Below, in pieces: positions 12,192 to 22,265 of a DNA stretch of 64,000 nucleotides. The translations under genes and the position numbers were made by a program. How positions within the stretch are numbered: the first letter of the stretch is position 1; each line of letters opens with the position of its first letter. The stretch is from Petaurus breviceps papuanus (taxonomy: Eukaryota; Chordata; Mammalia; Diprotodontia; Petauridae): NCBI GenBank assembly GCA_028583685.1, contig JAMXIF010001164.1:6614358-6678357 (forward strand), in the 5' to 3' direction. Below the pieces are notes generated by a model that saw nothing but the letters and a program-made list of their open reading frames with translations, was not told where the DNA came from and did not search any database.

Positions 12192-13186
12192 GGATAGATG
12201 GTCAGGCCCAGAATCAGGAAGACCCAAGACAAATCTAGCCTCTAACACATCCTGACTATACGGCCATGAGCAAACTATTTAATCTCTTGAAGTCTCTAGG
12301 CAATTTAAAGAATTATAAGCTGTAGATCATGGGTTCTTTTTCATCAGTAGAAGAAATTTCTCCATCAGGAGTTTCTTATACAAGTGAAATAGCAGGTCAG
12401 AGTTTTAAGAGAAAAATTGAACAAATAGTGGTTGGCATATAATGATTATATTAATAAAGGTCTGTAGAATTGAATTGGATCTTGCAAATGGGGAGTTTGT
12501 GAGCATATTGAATTTAAGGCAATAGAAATTATGATGATTCTAGTTCTTTGACCTAGCCATTTAGATGCTGGCCTTTCATGTACCCAGAGAGAAAAATCCT
12601 GGAGTGGTCTAAATTGAGACTTTTTTACCTGAAAGAACAATAGAAAGAAGTTTTTTTTTTCTCCTTTCTCTCCAGGATCTGTTGGGACATCCCATGCAGC
12701 CAAAAGACAACTATACAGGATGTTCATTTTTAATCAATTTTATTTTTCTTTGTTCCTAAGCCACACATTATTTACACCAGTACACTGGCTATGTCCTCAG
12801 AGAGGACAAATTCTTTCAATCCTCTGGGGCAGCCCTCCTGCAACTTTTTGTTTGTTTGATTTCACAACATTTTCTCCCTCCTGCCAGCCAAAAGAAAAAA
12901 AATGTGCTAAAAATGCTGCCTGGCATGTTTTTTATTATAACTTGAAGTGAACTTAAATTACCTTTGGTTTGAGAATTGGGGAAATAGTTTCATGAAACCC
13001 ATTAACAAAACTGGAGACAAGTGAGAGGTTCAGGAAACTAGGTTTTAGAATTCTCTGGCCTGGGGAACATTTCACCCACCATTGGAGGCCACTTGAAAGG
13101 TTTGGGTTGTGCTGGAGGTCTAGTGGCAGGGTCACCCCAGAAGCAGACTAATGCTACCTTTCATCACCTCCTGAACAAAGAAGATC
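12192..13186. other. No gene recognised
   Basis: A SINE remnant occupies about 12200-12310. The rest, including small frames at 12446-12727 and 12720-12950, shows no recognisable domain or splice context. Confidence 0.4.
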
Positions 13187-13565
13187 ATAGAATCATTGAA
13201 GCTTGGAGGGGAAAGGACCCTCAGAGGACATTTCATTCAAACTATCATAGGAAGCAGAAATGTAATCTATGGCATGTTTGATCAGTAATCACCAAAGCTC
13301 TGGGCTGGAAGACCTCTAGTGGTGGCAAACACAAAGCTATCACAATAGACAATTCCACTTTCAGACAACTGCAATTACTAGGACATTTCTCTTTACACTT
13401 GGTCAAAATCTTTCCATAATTTTCCTGTTCTATTTTTTGTTCTCTGGAAGTTCTTAAAATTAAGTATAAATTCTATTCTGTCTGGCAGTTTTTAGATACC
13501 TAAAGATGACCACCACATCTCCCCTAAGTCTTCCCTTCTCCAGGAGAAAAACTTTTAGTTCTGTA
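13187..13565 (-). repeat. CR1/L3 LINE 3' end, antisense
   Basis: The plus strand starts 'catagaatcattgaagcttg' and ends 'catctcccctaagtcttccc', the reverse complement of the CR1/L3 3' end. Confidence 0.7.
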
Positions 13566-13689
13566 AGGGTTCAAAAGGCTGCCAAGATGGGTGGGAAAAG
13601 TCTAGTGCCATTAATAATGGGCAATAGCATTACTACAGGGCCCCTCCCCATACTATTATCTAAAGCAAGTTTAGAGATTTGGGTTTTAA

Positions 13690-13731
13690 GAGACAGACAG
13701 ACAGACAGACAGACAGATAGATAGATAGATG
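13690..13731. repeat. (GACA)n(GATA)n microsatellite
   Basis: Six GACA units pass into four GATA units. Confidence 0.95.
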
Positions 13732-14103
13732 TGTGTATATTAGTGCCTCAGGCAGAAATAATACTTCAGACACCTCTAAGATAGCCAGCTGGGTGCTGTA
13801 ACAACAGGAATGAACAAAACAACACAAGTGATGAGGTCTTTGTAATTTGGGGGTTGAAGTGGGAAAGACCTCTGTTCCTTTGAAATTGTGTACCCTCTAT
13901 CTCCAAAAGGATGTATCCTGAATCATGTCTTACTTTTCCCTAGGAAAAAAAGATATAGAAATTACTAACTTAGTAGTTAAAAGATTGTGTTGTTGCTATA
14001 CCCAAAGTATACTTTTGTCAAGGGTTTCCTGATTGGCTTAGAGTAAAGCTGGGAATATAGCTTAGACAAATGAACTTTGTCCAAATTATAAAATCAAACC
14101 AGA

Positions 14104-14116
14104 CCAACAGGGGGCA
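14104..14116 (+). promoter_or_regulatory. CTCF-like motif, forward
   Basis: CCAACAGGGGGCA fits the CTCF core (CCA, S/N, Y, AGRKGGCR) with one weak position. It points rightwards, towards the PAF1 copy. Motif only; occupancy is unknown. Confidence 0.4.
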
Positions 14117-14177
14117 TTTTGGAGGAGAGTTCTAATTCTCCTTTTGGCTCAACCATGAGTAGGTCCCTAAGGTAGGG

Positions 14178-14360
14178 ATTTCTTAACCTGGGGTTGTGAA
14201 CTCATTAAAAAAAAAGTTTTAACAACAGTATTTCAAAATAGTAGGTTTTCTTAATTCTATATATTTTATTTTATGTATTTACAAGCCTTATTCTGGAAAG
14301 TCCACAAACCTCAACTGACTCCCAATGGGTCCATATACAAGTTAAGGACCCCAGTCTTAT
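14178..14360 (+). repeat. Dispersed marsupial repeat (R2 family)
   Basis: It starts 'taacctggggttgtgaactc' and contains 'atattttattttatgtattt' and 'caatgggtccatata'. It is another copy of the 10245-10400 family. Confidence 0.7.
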
Positions 14361-15059
14361 AGGATATCATAACAATACAATTAGCCTAGGAAAATGTGGT
14401 TAAGATGGGTTTATGAAATTTTGGAGTTACCTCTTTTTTTTTTTTCACTTACTTGGTAGAATTCTTTTACATACACTTTTGATTGACGGAAATTTCCTGT
14501 TAATTTTTTTAATATCAATTTTTCCTTGTAAATAAATGCTCTAAGAAACAAAATACTCGTGATCTGAAGTAGATGATAGAATAAAAGGAAGGGGAGTTGA
14601 TTGTGAAATACAGCTACGTCTAGGACTTGAAGTTATGATAAAAATGATGACACTGGACTGGGGGGGTGAGGTTTCCAACCATAATATGGCTGAAGAATGA
14701 GTTTTGTTCGGTTCAGTAATTTCATGCTGAAGAAAGTTGTTTCTTTATAGAGAACACTAAGAAGGAAATCCTGGGTCAATGTCAAAATTTTCCAGGAAAC
14801 CTTAGCTCAGAAAGGGAATTAATTCTTGGAAAGCTATTGATGGCATTTGGTAGAACTGATCTGCCCCTTGTCCCATGACATTTAAGAAGCTGACTCCCTA
14901 TCCCATATCCAAAACTCAATTGATTGATTCAAAAAAATATCTCAATACTCTTGCAATCAACTTACGTAGAAAAAAGAAAAGTGTTAAGACAGTGAATATC
15001 TCTGACACAGGGAGAGATAGGATTCCTCTTAGTTGAGTAATGACAGCAATGACTGATGC
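14361..15059. other. No gene recognised
   Basis: No coding or named-repeat signal was found. Confidence 0.4.
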
Positions 15060-16353
15060 AAGATAGAATGAATTTCTCAGAGTTCTCATGAGGGAATTTG
15101 GACACCCCCTTCAATAAGACAAAAAGGCCAAATTACAGGTCCTTCAGGTTACCCTGGAAAATACACCATGATCCTGGACATACTCCCACATTTCTCAATA
15201 ACCCTGGCACTAGGCTCACAGCCTTTTGTAATGCCATGCACAGAAGCCTTCCAGAAGAATGCTACTGTGAACAGCTTTTAAGGTTCTGATTACACAGTAT
15301 AGTGATCACTCTGTTCCATAACAAATCAAAGCAAAACATCCACAGGAAATCAAGGTACAGCATTCACAATATTACAACTTATCACAGAAAATCACAATAT
15401 AATATTCACAACATAGTCTCAAAGTAAAATAGTCACTCTTAAGTTAACTCAATTAGTCACTTATCAGTAGTCTCAAAGTACACAGTCAAAGTCTTCCACT
15501 CTTGGGACAAAGTCTTCATTAACTCAATCAGTCACTTATCAGTAACAATATCTCAAAGTACTCAAAGTACAATCAGTCACTTATTCAGCAAAGTCTTACT
15601 AAGTATCATACACAAAACCCTCCACCACTTACGTCACTAGTAAACTATAATTCCATAATTACTCAGTACCCAAAGAGAGGTCTTTTCATCTTGACTTGGG
15701 GCCTGTTCTCAGATTCCATGGATCCCCTTCCATGGTCCCAGATTCTACTTGGATTCACCAGACTGTCACCTGGGTTCAATGGCAGACAGCTCCCAGTTCC
15801 TTGACCAGCTCTCTAGGCAAGTCCTGCTCCACATTGAAGTTCACAGGGTCTGGTCCATGTAAGATCCTTCACAATTTCTGCTCCAGGGAATTCAAGGCTC
15901 AACCAAGCCACAAATAAACAAAGTCTCAGTATCCCAGTCATGCTTCAGTCACATGGGCTCCTGGCTCCAGGCTCTAGGCTCCTTTTCAAAAGAAGCTCCA
16001 CCACCACAAGTTTTCAGGACTCAGTTCTCCATTCTTCTGTAGCTGTCCTGCCACCAGATCTTGGTCTCAAGGAAATTCTGACTGTGCCTCTCTGGGGCTT
16101 GTCTTACATACATGATATCACCTACTTCCTTCAGCCAATCCCTTCCTGTTACATCAGTAACAGGAGACAGGAGTTCATACCTTCTGTTTCCCCAACAGAG
16201 GCTTTCCTATTACATCAGTAACAGGAGACAGGAGTTCATACCTTCTATTTCCCCAAAAGAGGCTTGACCAGTTACTAAGTGCTAAGTACCTGCTACTTTT
16301 GCCAACTCAAAAGGGATCTTCAAATTCAAAATTACATTACCATTACACCTTTC
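15060..16353 (-). repeat. LTR-like, internally repetitive block, family unassigned
   Basis: The block is built from short recurring phrases ('aatcagtcacttatcagta' recurs with small changes near 15450, 15528 and 15570, and 'aatcacaatataatattcac' near 15390). It includes a 61-bp tandem pair at 16143-16264. Its right edge 'ccattaca' would be a 5' TG-type end on the minus strand. This suggests an endogenous-retrovirus LTR or a related fossil, but I could not fix both ends or a target duplication. Confidence 0.35.
16143..16264. repeat. Two tandem 61-bp units
   Basis: Both units begin 'ttcctRttacatcagtaaca' and continue 'ggagacaggagttcatacct', differing at only a few bases. Each contains the short palindrome GTTACATCAGTAAC or its ATTAC variant. 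Confidence 0.9.
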
Positions 16354-16489
16354 CACTGTGATTTTCCTTAGAGACCATAATATCTACATCCTGTCTTCTT
16401 TCAATAAAAAAATACTTATTATCTGCTTCCCATTCCTAAACACCCACTCACCTTTGCATCTTTTGTAATCTGATTTTCATCCACACAAC

Positions 16490-16625
16490 TGTAGGGAGGA
16501 GAGAGTGAGGCTGATGACTTTACACAGCCCTGCCTCTCCTAAATCCAATTCAAGTGCAAGTCAAAGATATTACCCTTTTAATGTCATTGGTCTTCCTCAG
16601 GAACAAAGGACAAACGACAACAAAG
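16490..16625 (+). repeat. Dispersed repeat (R3 family) with CAA-rich end
   Basis: Text 'gagagagtgaggctgatgac', 'cacagccctgcctctcctaa', 'atgtcattggtcttcctcag', then 'gacaaacgacaacaaag'. Two relatives are at 17565-17690 and 28425-28560, all in the same orientation. Confidence 0.75.
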
Positions 16626-17564
16626 AAAAGTTCAGCATGAAATCTCTACACAGAAAGACTTGTAGAGCAGGTGTTGTGAGCTAAACCTTTGTCATACATA
16701 TTTCCTACACATGTGCCTCAGTATTATTATAGTCTAAGTCTAAGTTTACTCCTCCATGGATGCTGTATTTGTGGGAAGGAGTGAACCAGATTTGAGGAGA
16801 ACATTTTGTATAAACTGTCTTTACCATGTTATCTGAGAGTAGTAATAGCTGCCCTCTTGTGACCCAAAATGCCAATTCAAGCAGAAGTTGAGCAATGCTT
16901 ACAATTTCTCCCACTACTAGTATTCTTCTTCCTCCTCCTTTTCTTGCCCTCCTCACCAAATGTGAATCACCTCATTACATGTGGCGGTTCTGTCCATAGG
17001 AATATATTTTTGGTTGTTTATATTTTGTAAGACATTTGGGGGGTTAGGGCCTTTTGAATTTTTTTATTTCTATTTCCATTTATTTTTATTATTTTTTTCT
17101 CTTTTACAATAAGCTGGAACAATTTACTTTTTTTATCTTACACATCTTTTCATTTATGATTTCTTGAAATATAGTTCTGAAAAAACAGGCTCTAAAAAAG
17201 TCCATTGTGTTTCAAATGGAGTTACTTGACTAGCCTTTAAACCCAAATCACTCTGGCTCTCACTGAATGACCAATAATACCTCCCAAGGAAAGCACCTGT
17301 GGCTCATTGTTTAGATGAACTTAGAATGAGAGTAAATAACAATTGTTTTCTGTTCTGGCCAGAAACTCTAAGGGTCTTGTTTTCCCAAATGAATAGTTTG
17401 TTGATGGTAAATTTGGGCATCTTTTGTCTCAATTCTTACCTAGCCCTTAGTCACTGAATGGGCATTGCCCTGGGAAACACCTAATTTAGAAAGGCCAAGG
17501 TCACTCCCTGCATCCTGGGCCATCATCAGTCTTCTTGACTCTTGTCTTGACATTAGATTTAGAT

Positions 17565-17690
17565 GATTCTGGAGGAGAGAGTGAGGCTAATGACTTTGCA
17601 AAGCTCTGCCTCCCTTCAGTTCACAAGCAACTCAAGACTTCACTATCATGATGTCATTGGTCCTCTTCAAGAATGAAGGATGAACATCAC
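17565..17690 (+). repeat. Dispersed repeat (R3 family)
   Basis: It is a second copy: 'gagagagtgaggctaatgac' and 'atgatgtcattggtcctctt', then 'gaatgaaggatgaacatcac'. Confidence 0.75.
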
Positions 17691-18089
17691 CACAGCTGTA
17701 CTGCAACAGCTTTCTCCAAATTCACTAGTAACCATCTCTAGAATGACCTTTTTAATTTGCCCCTTTCCTCCTTGATGTCTATGCACAATATGTAATCCTT
17801 GATCATTGCCTCCTCCTTAACAATCTTTAAACCATGGGCATTTGCAAGTTTCTCCTATCCTTCTGACACTGCTGTTTCCATTACTGGATCTCATCTTTCA
17901 CATCACCTTTTAGACGAGTTTGTTTCTTTCTTAGCTTTCCCTCCCTTCTCTAAACTCTTTCCCATAGAAATCTCATCTACCCCATATGGTTTTGTTATCT
18001 CTATGCAGAGACTTCCACATTTATATCCCAAAGCCCATTCTTTCTCTATCCAATACGGAAGGGATGAGATAAAATGAAGGTAGGACTAG

Positions 18090-18540
18090 AGTTGACGAGT
18101 CCACAGTGTGACAAATCTTCCAGGAACCACTGATGACACATTTTTGTTGATGCCCACATTTTTCTATAAGGGAAAGGGTCAGTTTATATTTAATGGCATC
18201 TAACCTCTTCATTTTACCTATGGGGAAACTGAGTCTTTGAAAGGTGCAGTGACTTGTCCCAGGTCATATGGTCTTCCACATCCATCTTAAAAAAGAGTAA
18301 ACTGAGGTGGCATGCCCAAAGACAAAGTGAGTTGGGTTAAATCTACATTTTAGTCTGAGATTAGCTTAATCCTAAGGATTATACTTGGCAAAATCTCAGT
18401 GAGATCACAAATTTGATGGAATTTGTTCTTCCAATATTCATTTTCTTTTTTGAATGCATAGAGAAGTAAGATATTGGGCAAATTATCCTCTTAACTGGCA
18501 TTAGGTGAAGAATAATTCCTTTCTCTAGGGTTCCATTCCT
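18090..18540 (+). repeat. Unassigned repeat, paired with 38225-38690
   Basis: Shared text includes 'ggcaaaatctcagtgagatc', 'ttgcattaggtgaag'-like ends and 'caggtcatatggtc'. The two copies are about 20 kb apart in the same orientation and clearly homologous over about 400 bp. Confidence 0.7.
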
Positions 18541-18907
18541 GATTTTCTAATTGCCTGCTGGATATTTCCATTACGGTGTCCAATGGCACTGTAAATCCAG
18601 AATGTCTAAAACAAAATCCCTCAATCTTCTCTCTAAACTGGCATATCCCACTTCCTAGCCACCAACTTCTTATGTTGAGTGAGTACCACCATCATCCCAG
18701 TCATTTAGACTCAACCTCAGAGTTACTTTTGATTCTTCCCTCTTTTTTTTTCTCTCCCTTCTCCTGCATACTATAAATTTCCCAGTCTGATTTCTTCTAT
18801 AATCTCTTATATTCACTCCTTTTTCTCCCCATCACACTGTAACCATTTTAGGGAAGCACTTCATTGCTAGGTGAATAGATCTCAATGATCTCTTCATCAA
18901 GCTTCCT

Positions 18908-18962
18908 GTTTCCAGTCTCTCTCCAGTGCACTCTTTGTATGCATTGGAGAGAGACTGGAAAC
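18908..18962. other. Near-perfect 23-bp hairpin with 9-base loop
   Basis: The arms 18908-18930 and 18940-18962 are reverse complements except for one position, which would be a G-U pair in plus-strand RNA. The loop is ctctttgta. It lies inside the L2 remnant and seems too regular for decayed LINE DNA. Confidence 0.85.
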
Positions 18963-19285
18963 AAGACTCTTGATCACATTTGACCTCTACTCAGAATACT
19001 CCAGTGGTGTCCTTTGCTTGTGAAATAATGTAGAAGTCCCTAATCCTAGTATCCAGGACCCTCCATTAATCGATCTCTAATCTATCTGTATGTCTTATTA
19101 TTCCCCTTCATGTTGTCTACATTTAGACCACTCTCCATCCTCAATTCCCTTCTTGTTCTATGCCATCCTTTTGTCTTTTTTCATACCTATGACTAATCAA
19201 TCTTCCCAGTTACTGATTCCACCTTGTCCTCCCCTCCATCCACCCACACTCATTACCTTGTATTTATTATGTTACACTTTTGTTC

Positions 19286-19464
19286 CTAGGGATGGGGAAA
19301 CTTTGGCCTCTAGTCCATATGTGGCCTTCAGACTGAGTCCAAGTTTTACAGAACAAATTCTTTTATTAAAGGGATTTAATTAAAGTCTGGATTCAGTTCA
19401 AAGGGCCACACTTGAGGACCTAGAGTGCCACATGGGGCCTCGAGGTCACAGGTTCCCTACCCCT
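19286..19464. mobile_element. Palindromic hAT-type element inside L2
   Basis: Left end 'ctagggatggggaaac' and right end 'ggttccctacccctg' are inverted. The interior pairs 'atgtggccttcagactgagt' with 'attcagttcaaagggccaca'-type text. It is related to 12072-12191. Confidence 0.75.
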
Positions 19465-19542
19465 GGTTTAGGCTACCTCCCTGATAATATGTTTATGTAT
19501 ATCTCCTCCAATAGCTTTTTAAGGGCAGGGACTCTCATTTTC

Positions 19543-19561
19543 ATTTTTGGGTTCTTTTGTA
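19543..19561 (+). other. Left flank of PAF1 insert (candidate target duplication)
   Basis: The bases 'tttttgggttcttttgta' belong to the L2 tail. A similar 'tttttattttcgta' begins the L2 continuation at 21724-21737. I read these as the diverged two halves of a target-site duplication. Confidence 0.55.
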
Positions 19562-19580
19562 AATATGTAAACATATTGCC

Positions 19581-19586
19581 TTTATT
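19581..19586 (-). terminator. PAF1: Polyadenylation signal of the PAF1 copy
   Basis: On the minus strand AATAAA lies 126 bases downstream of the stop codon, after a T-rich run (19601-19614 region) in the 3' UTR. No clear poly(A) run follows it; the flanking 'acaaaagaacccaaaaatga' is only A-rich. Confidence 0.75.
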
Positions 19587-19711
19587 GACAGCAAAAGTTA
19601 AAAAAAAAAAAAAGGAAGAAGTATTTTCCTTTCATCCTGAGAATGGTACCTGAGCGGGAGAGGCCCAGTCCTTCCTGGCCAGTTTGGTGGATTGCCATGG
19701 GCCTCTGAGTC

Positions 19712-21256
19712 TCAGTCACTATCACTGGCCTCCTCACTACCATCCTCTTGGGTTGAGTGGTCACTAGGGCTGTGCCGCCCAGGCCCTCTATCACTGCCAC
19801 TCTCCTCTTCTTCATCCTCTCTACTGCCATTGGCTTGGCCTTCCCCATACTCTTCCTCTTCCTCATCCTCTGAGTCAGCATCACTTCCAAAGATTTCCTC
19901 CTTGTCTCGGGCTGCTCGAGCCTCCTCCTCGCTGCTCTCTTCCTCAGCTCTGTCCTCTCCACTCCCACTCTTCTCACTCTCCTCCTCTTCCTGATCACTC
20001 TCACTTCCTGATTGCTCTTCTTCCTCCTCGCTTGCTTCATTGTCACTGCCACTTCCTTCTTCGTGTTCTTCCTCTGAGCCTGGGGCCTCCTTCTCTATCT
20101 CCATCTCCTCTTCCTCCTCTTCTTCTGGCTCATGGTTCTCCAGCTGTGCTTTCCGGGCTTCCTGAGCTTCCTGTTCCTTCTCGTTCATCTGCCGGTGTTT
20201 GACCACCAATAAGGCGTTGGTGCCTGACTGCCCTCCAGCCTTGGCCCTGCGTTTACTCAGGCGGACCCTGGTTTCCAACTCATTGTAGTAGACCCCATCA
20301 CCTTCTCGAAAGATGAAAAAGTAATTTTCTTCGTAGCCTTTACTAGCCTTGTTCTTCACGTTCCAGTTGTACTCCCTTGCAATCTTATAGTCATAGACAT
20401 CACCTGGGGCATAGTCCATCTCCTCTTCCTGGTCCCTCTTCCGCTTCCGCATGGTCTCTTCCACCGGCAGAAAGTAGGCCACAAACTGGTTGCCCTCCTC
20501 ATCCATCATTCCCCTGATCATGGCTTGGGACATCATCTCCAGGGCTGCAGATCCACTGGTGTCCTTCGGAGCTGGGTCCGAGTCGAAGATCACTTGGGCG
20601 CAGGGATTGATCCACATCTTGAAGTCCGGGAAGACAGGCATCACCTCCACGGGCGTCACCCTGGGCTTGCTGTAGTGCTGAGAAATGGCCCTGTGCGCGT
20701 CCTCGAAGGTCTTCTCGATGGCGCTGATCTGGCTGTCGCGGTCTTTGTACATCTCCTCCTCGGTGAACTGCTGCTTCACCGACACCCCGATCTTGACCTC
20801 AGGCTTCTCGTTGGAGATTCCATAACGGTTGAACTCCGTGGAGATGTACTCCGTCTTCCTCATCCAGGGCACCACCTTGGCATGCTGCTGTGACCTTTTG
20901 GAGCTGGCCGGCGCCTGGATTTCTTCTTCCAGTAACTTCTCATCCGCTGGATCCAGGAGGGCACTGGGGTCGATGCGGTAGGTGTCCGGGTTAATGAGAT
21001 CGATGGTGACGCCCAGGTCCGGCTCCGTGAGCAGGTCGTGTTTGTGCTGCTTTTCTAGGGACGTCGCCTTATACTGGACGAACCTGTTCTGGTCAAACGG
21101 ATAAGTGATGAACTTGGGATCGAAAGGGATGTCCGGGAGACTGTTGCAGTACTTGACACGACAGACCACCCCGGACCTCTCCTGCTGGGTCCTGTGGGAG
21201 TTGGGTCTGTTGTGGCCGTCTTCCCGCTGAGCCTGGGTCTGGATGGTCGGTGCCAT
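19712..21256 (-). CDS. PAF1: PAF1, RNA polymerase II-associated factor 1, intronless complete copy
   Basis: PAF1 is the name-giving subunit of the nuclear PAF1 complex, which rides on RNA polymerase II, promotes elongation and supports histone H2B ubiquitination and H3K4/K36 methylation. The 514-residue frame starts [14 protein letters not shown] and keeps the family's conserved core: [18 protein letters not shown] near residue 32, [18 protein letters not shown] near 128, [20 protein letters not shown] near 215, and [20 protein letters not shown] near 310. It ends in a Glu/Ser/Asp-rich tail (about 375-514) finishing EASDSD, as in human PAF1 (531 residues, from memory). The start is the conserved initiator and the frame has no interruption. 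In other mammals PAF1 has many exons and lies on another chromosome region, so one uninterrupted exon here means a retrocopy. An intact frame and near-identity in the core suggest it is recent or under selection. It lies about 6 kb downstream of WDFY4, same strand. Confidence 0.96.
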   Translation of the reverse strand: MAPTIQTQAQREDGHNRPNSHRTQQERSGVVCRVKYCNSLPDIPFDPKFITYPFDQNRFVQYKATSLEKQHKHDLLTEPDLGVTIDLINPDTYRIDPSALLDPADEKLLEEEIQAPASSKRSQQHAKVVPWMRKTEYISTEFNRYGISNEKPEVKIGVSVKQQFTEEEMYKDRDSQISAIEKTFEDAHRAISQHYSKPRVTPVEVMPVFPDFKMWINPCAQVIFDSDPAPKDTSGSAALEMMSQAMIRGMMDEEGNQFVAYFLPVEETMRKRKRDQEEEMDYAPGDVYDYKIAREYNWNVKNKASKGYEENYFFIFREGDGVYYNELETRVRLSKRRAKAGGQSGTNALLVVKHRQMNEKEQEAQEARKAQLENHEPEEEEEEEMEIEKEAPGSEEEHEEGSGSDNEASEEEEEQSGSESDQEEEESEKSGSGEDRAEEESSEEEARAARDKEEIFGSDADSEDEEEEEYGEGQANGSREDEEEESGSDRGPGRHSPSDHSTQEDGSEEASDSD

Positions 21257-21365
21257 GAGGAGGAAGATGAGTACTCCTGTGGGCAGCTACGGGTCGCAGC
21301 TTCCAGAGAAGCTGCAGGAGGCAGCAGCGAAGACTCCAGTTCCAAACGACAGTCCGCGGCGAAAT

Positions 21366-21384
21366 GCCTTCTGGGAAATGTAGT
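21366..21384 (-). promoter_or_regulatory. ZNF143 (SBS) promoter motif
   Basis: On the minus strand the bases read ACTACATTTCCCAGAAGGC, a near-consensus ZNF143/Staf site (ACTACAATTCCCAGAATGC type) common in housekeeping promoters. It lies about 110 bases upstream of the PAF1 initiator, a normal place for such a site. Confidence 0.8.
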
Positions 21385-21432
21385 TCGGACTTAATTTTTT
21401 TTTTAAACTCTCGGGCTACGGATTCGCCACAG

Positions 21433-21475
21433 CGGGGGGAGGCGGGTCTTCTCTGAAAACAAGCTTGTGATTGGT
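21433..21475 (-). promoter_or_regulatory. NF-Y CCAAT box and GC-rich element
   Basis: On the minus strand ACCAATCA lies at 21468-21475, followed by a C-rich GC box (plus strand 'ggggggaggcggg', 21433-21446), then an A-rich stretch and the ZNF143 motif. The spacing is that of a normal CCAAT-type promoter driving leftward transcription into PAF1. Confidence 0.65.
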
Positions 21476-21730
21476 CAACCATGCAGGAACTGGCCTGAAT
21501 GGAAGGGAAGAGACAGCCCTTAAACCCTGAGTTTGGGGATTGATGTTTTAGGCCTAAAAGTAACGCACATCCGGGATTGTTTTGAGTGGCAGAGGTTATG
21601 ACCAACGAGGAGCTGGGGACTAAAGGAAGGGAAGATAGTGACACCCGCACCGCCGCCCGCGCTTCGAAGCCTTCTCAGCGGGTGGTCCGGTATCGAGGCC
21701 TCCGGAATCTGCGCCGGCGCCCGTTTTTAT

Positions 21731-21787
21731 TTTCGTATCCCTCCTTAGTGCTCGGCACATTAAGAATGTTTGTTAACTGACTGACTC
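21731..21787 (+). repeat. L2 3' end, right part (after PAF1 insert)
   Basis: The text 'cgtatccctccttagtgctc' and 'aagaatgtttgttaactgac' continues the L2 tail that stops at 19561. Together they give one normal L2 end with a 2.16 kb insert between. Confidence 0.75.
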
Positions 21788-22158
21788 AGAGTTGAGTCGC
21801 CTCCCTCCAGCCCCTGCCGCAGCAAGGGTCCAGCTCAGCTCCTGGCCCTCTCCTAGAGCTCCCTTCTCCGGTGTCCTGGCCCCGCTCCTCGGCCCGCCCC
21901 GCTCTTTCGCATCACGGTTGTAGGTGTTCGCGCCTTTCCTTGTTATGATACTGCACCGTTCTCGTGGTAGCCCTGGCACATTGCAAGGGCTTCCTTCTGG
22001 TTGGGGGAGGGGATGAGAGTGGTGGTGAATTACATTGAAATAAGTGAAGCCCACCCGCAGCTAGTCGTCTGTCTGCTGACAGCCGCGTTCTGGCGAGCTG
22101 CATGGGCCCCTTTGCTGGAGTGGAAGGACTGATCCACGCCACTCTAATTAATTCCACC

Positions 22159-22265
22159 TGGCTAGCATTGATTAAGCACCTACTAGGTGTCAGGCGCCGC
22201 GCCAAGAACTGGGGGGACAGAGACAAAGCCAAGACCCGCCTCTGCTCTCAGGGAACTTGCATTCA
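22159..22265 (+). repeat. MIR-type SINE with retained CpGs
   Basis: The phrase 'attgattaagcacctactag' through 'cagggaacttgcattc' is the MIR-type core. Unlike other copies here it holds several CG pairs, which fits its position in a CpG island. Confidence 0.75.

Larger units (their letters stand above)
18541..19561 (+). repeat. L2 LINE 3' region, left part (split)
   Basis: Pyrimidine-rich L2 text ('ctccagtggtgtcctttgct', 'aggaccctccattaatcg') runs to the L2 tail 'aagggcagggactctcattt'. It is interrupted by a hAT element at 19286-19464 and broken off at about 19561. The continuation lies at 21731-21787, beyond the PAF1 insert. Confidence 0.75.
20570..22260. promoter_or_regulatory. CpG island over the PAF1 start and upstream flank
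   Basis: CG dinucleotides are dense from the first third of the PAF1 frame through the upstream region to about 22260, in sharp contrast with the CpG-poor rest of the window. It extends beyond the inserted block into flanking L2 and SINE sequence, for example 'caggcgccgcgccaagaact' near 22195. Confidence 0.8.

Noticed and set aside
19582-21650. Several 90-185 codon frames over the PAF1 region on both strands
   Set aside because: They are out-of-frame or antisense shadows of PAF1, kept open by its GC- and Glu-rich composition.
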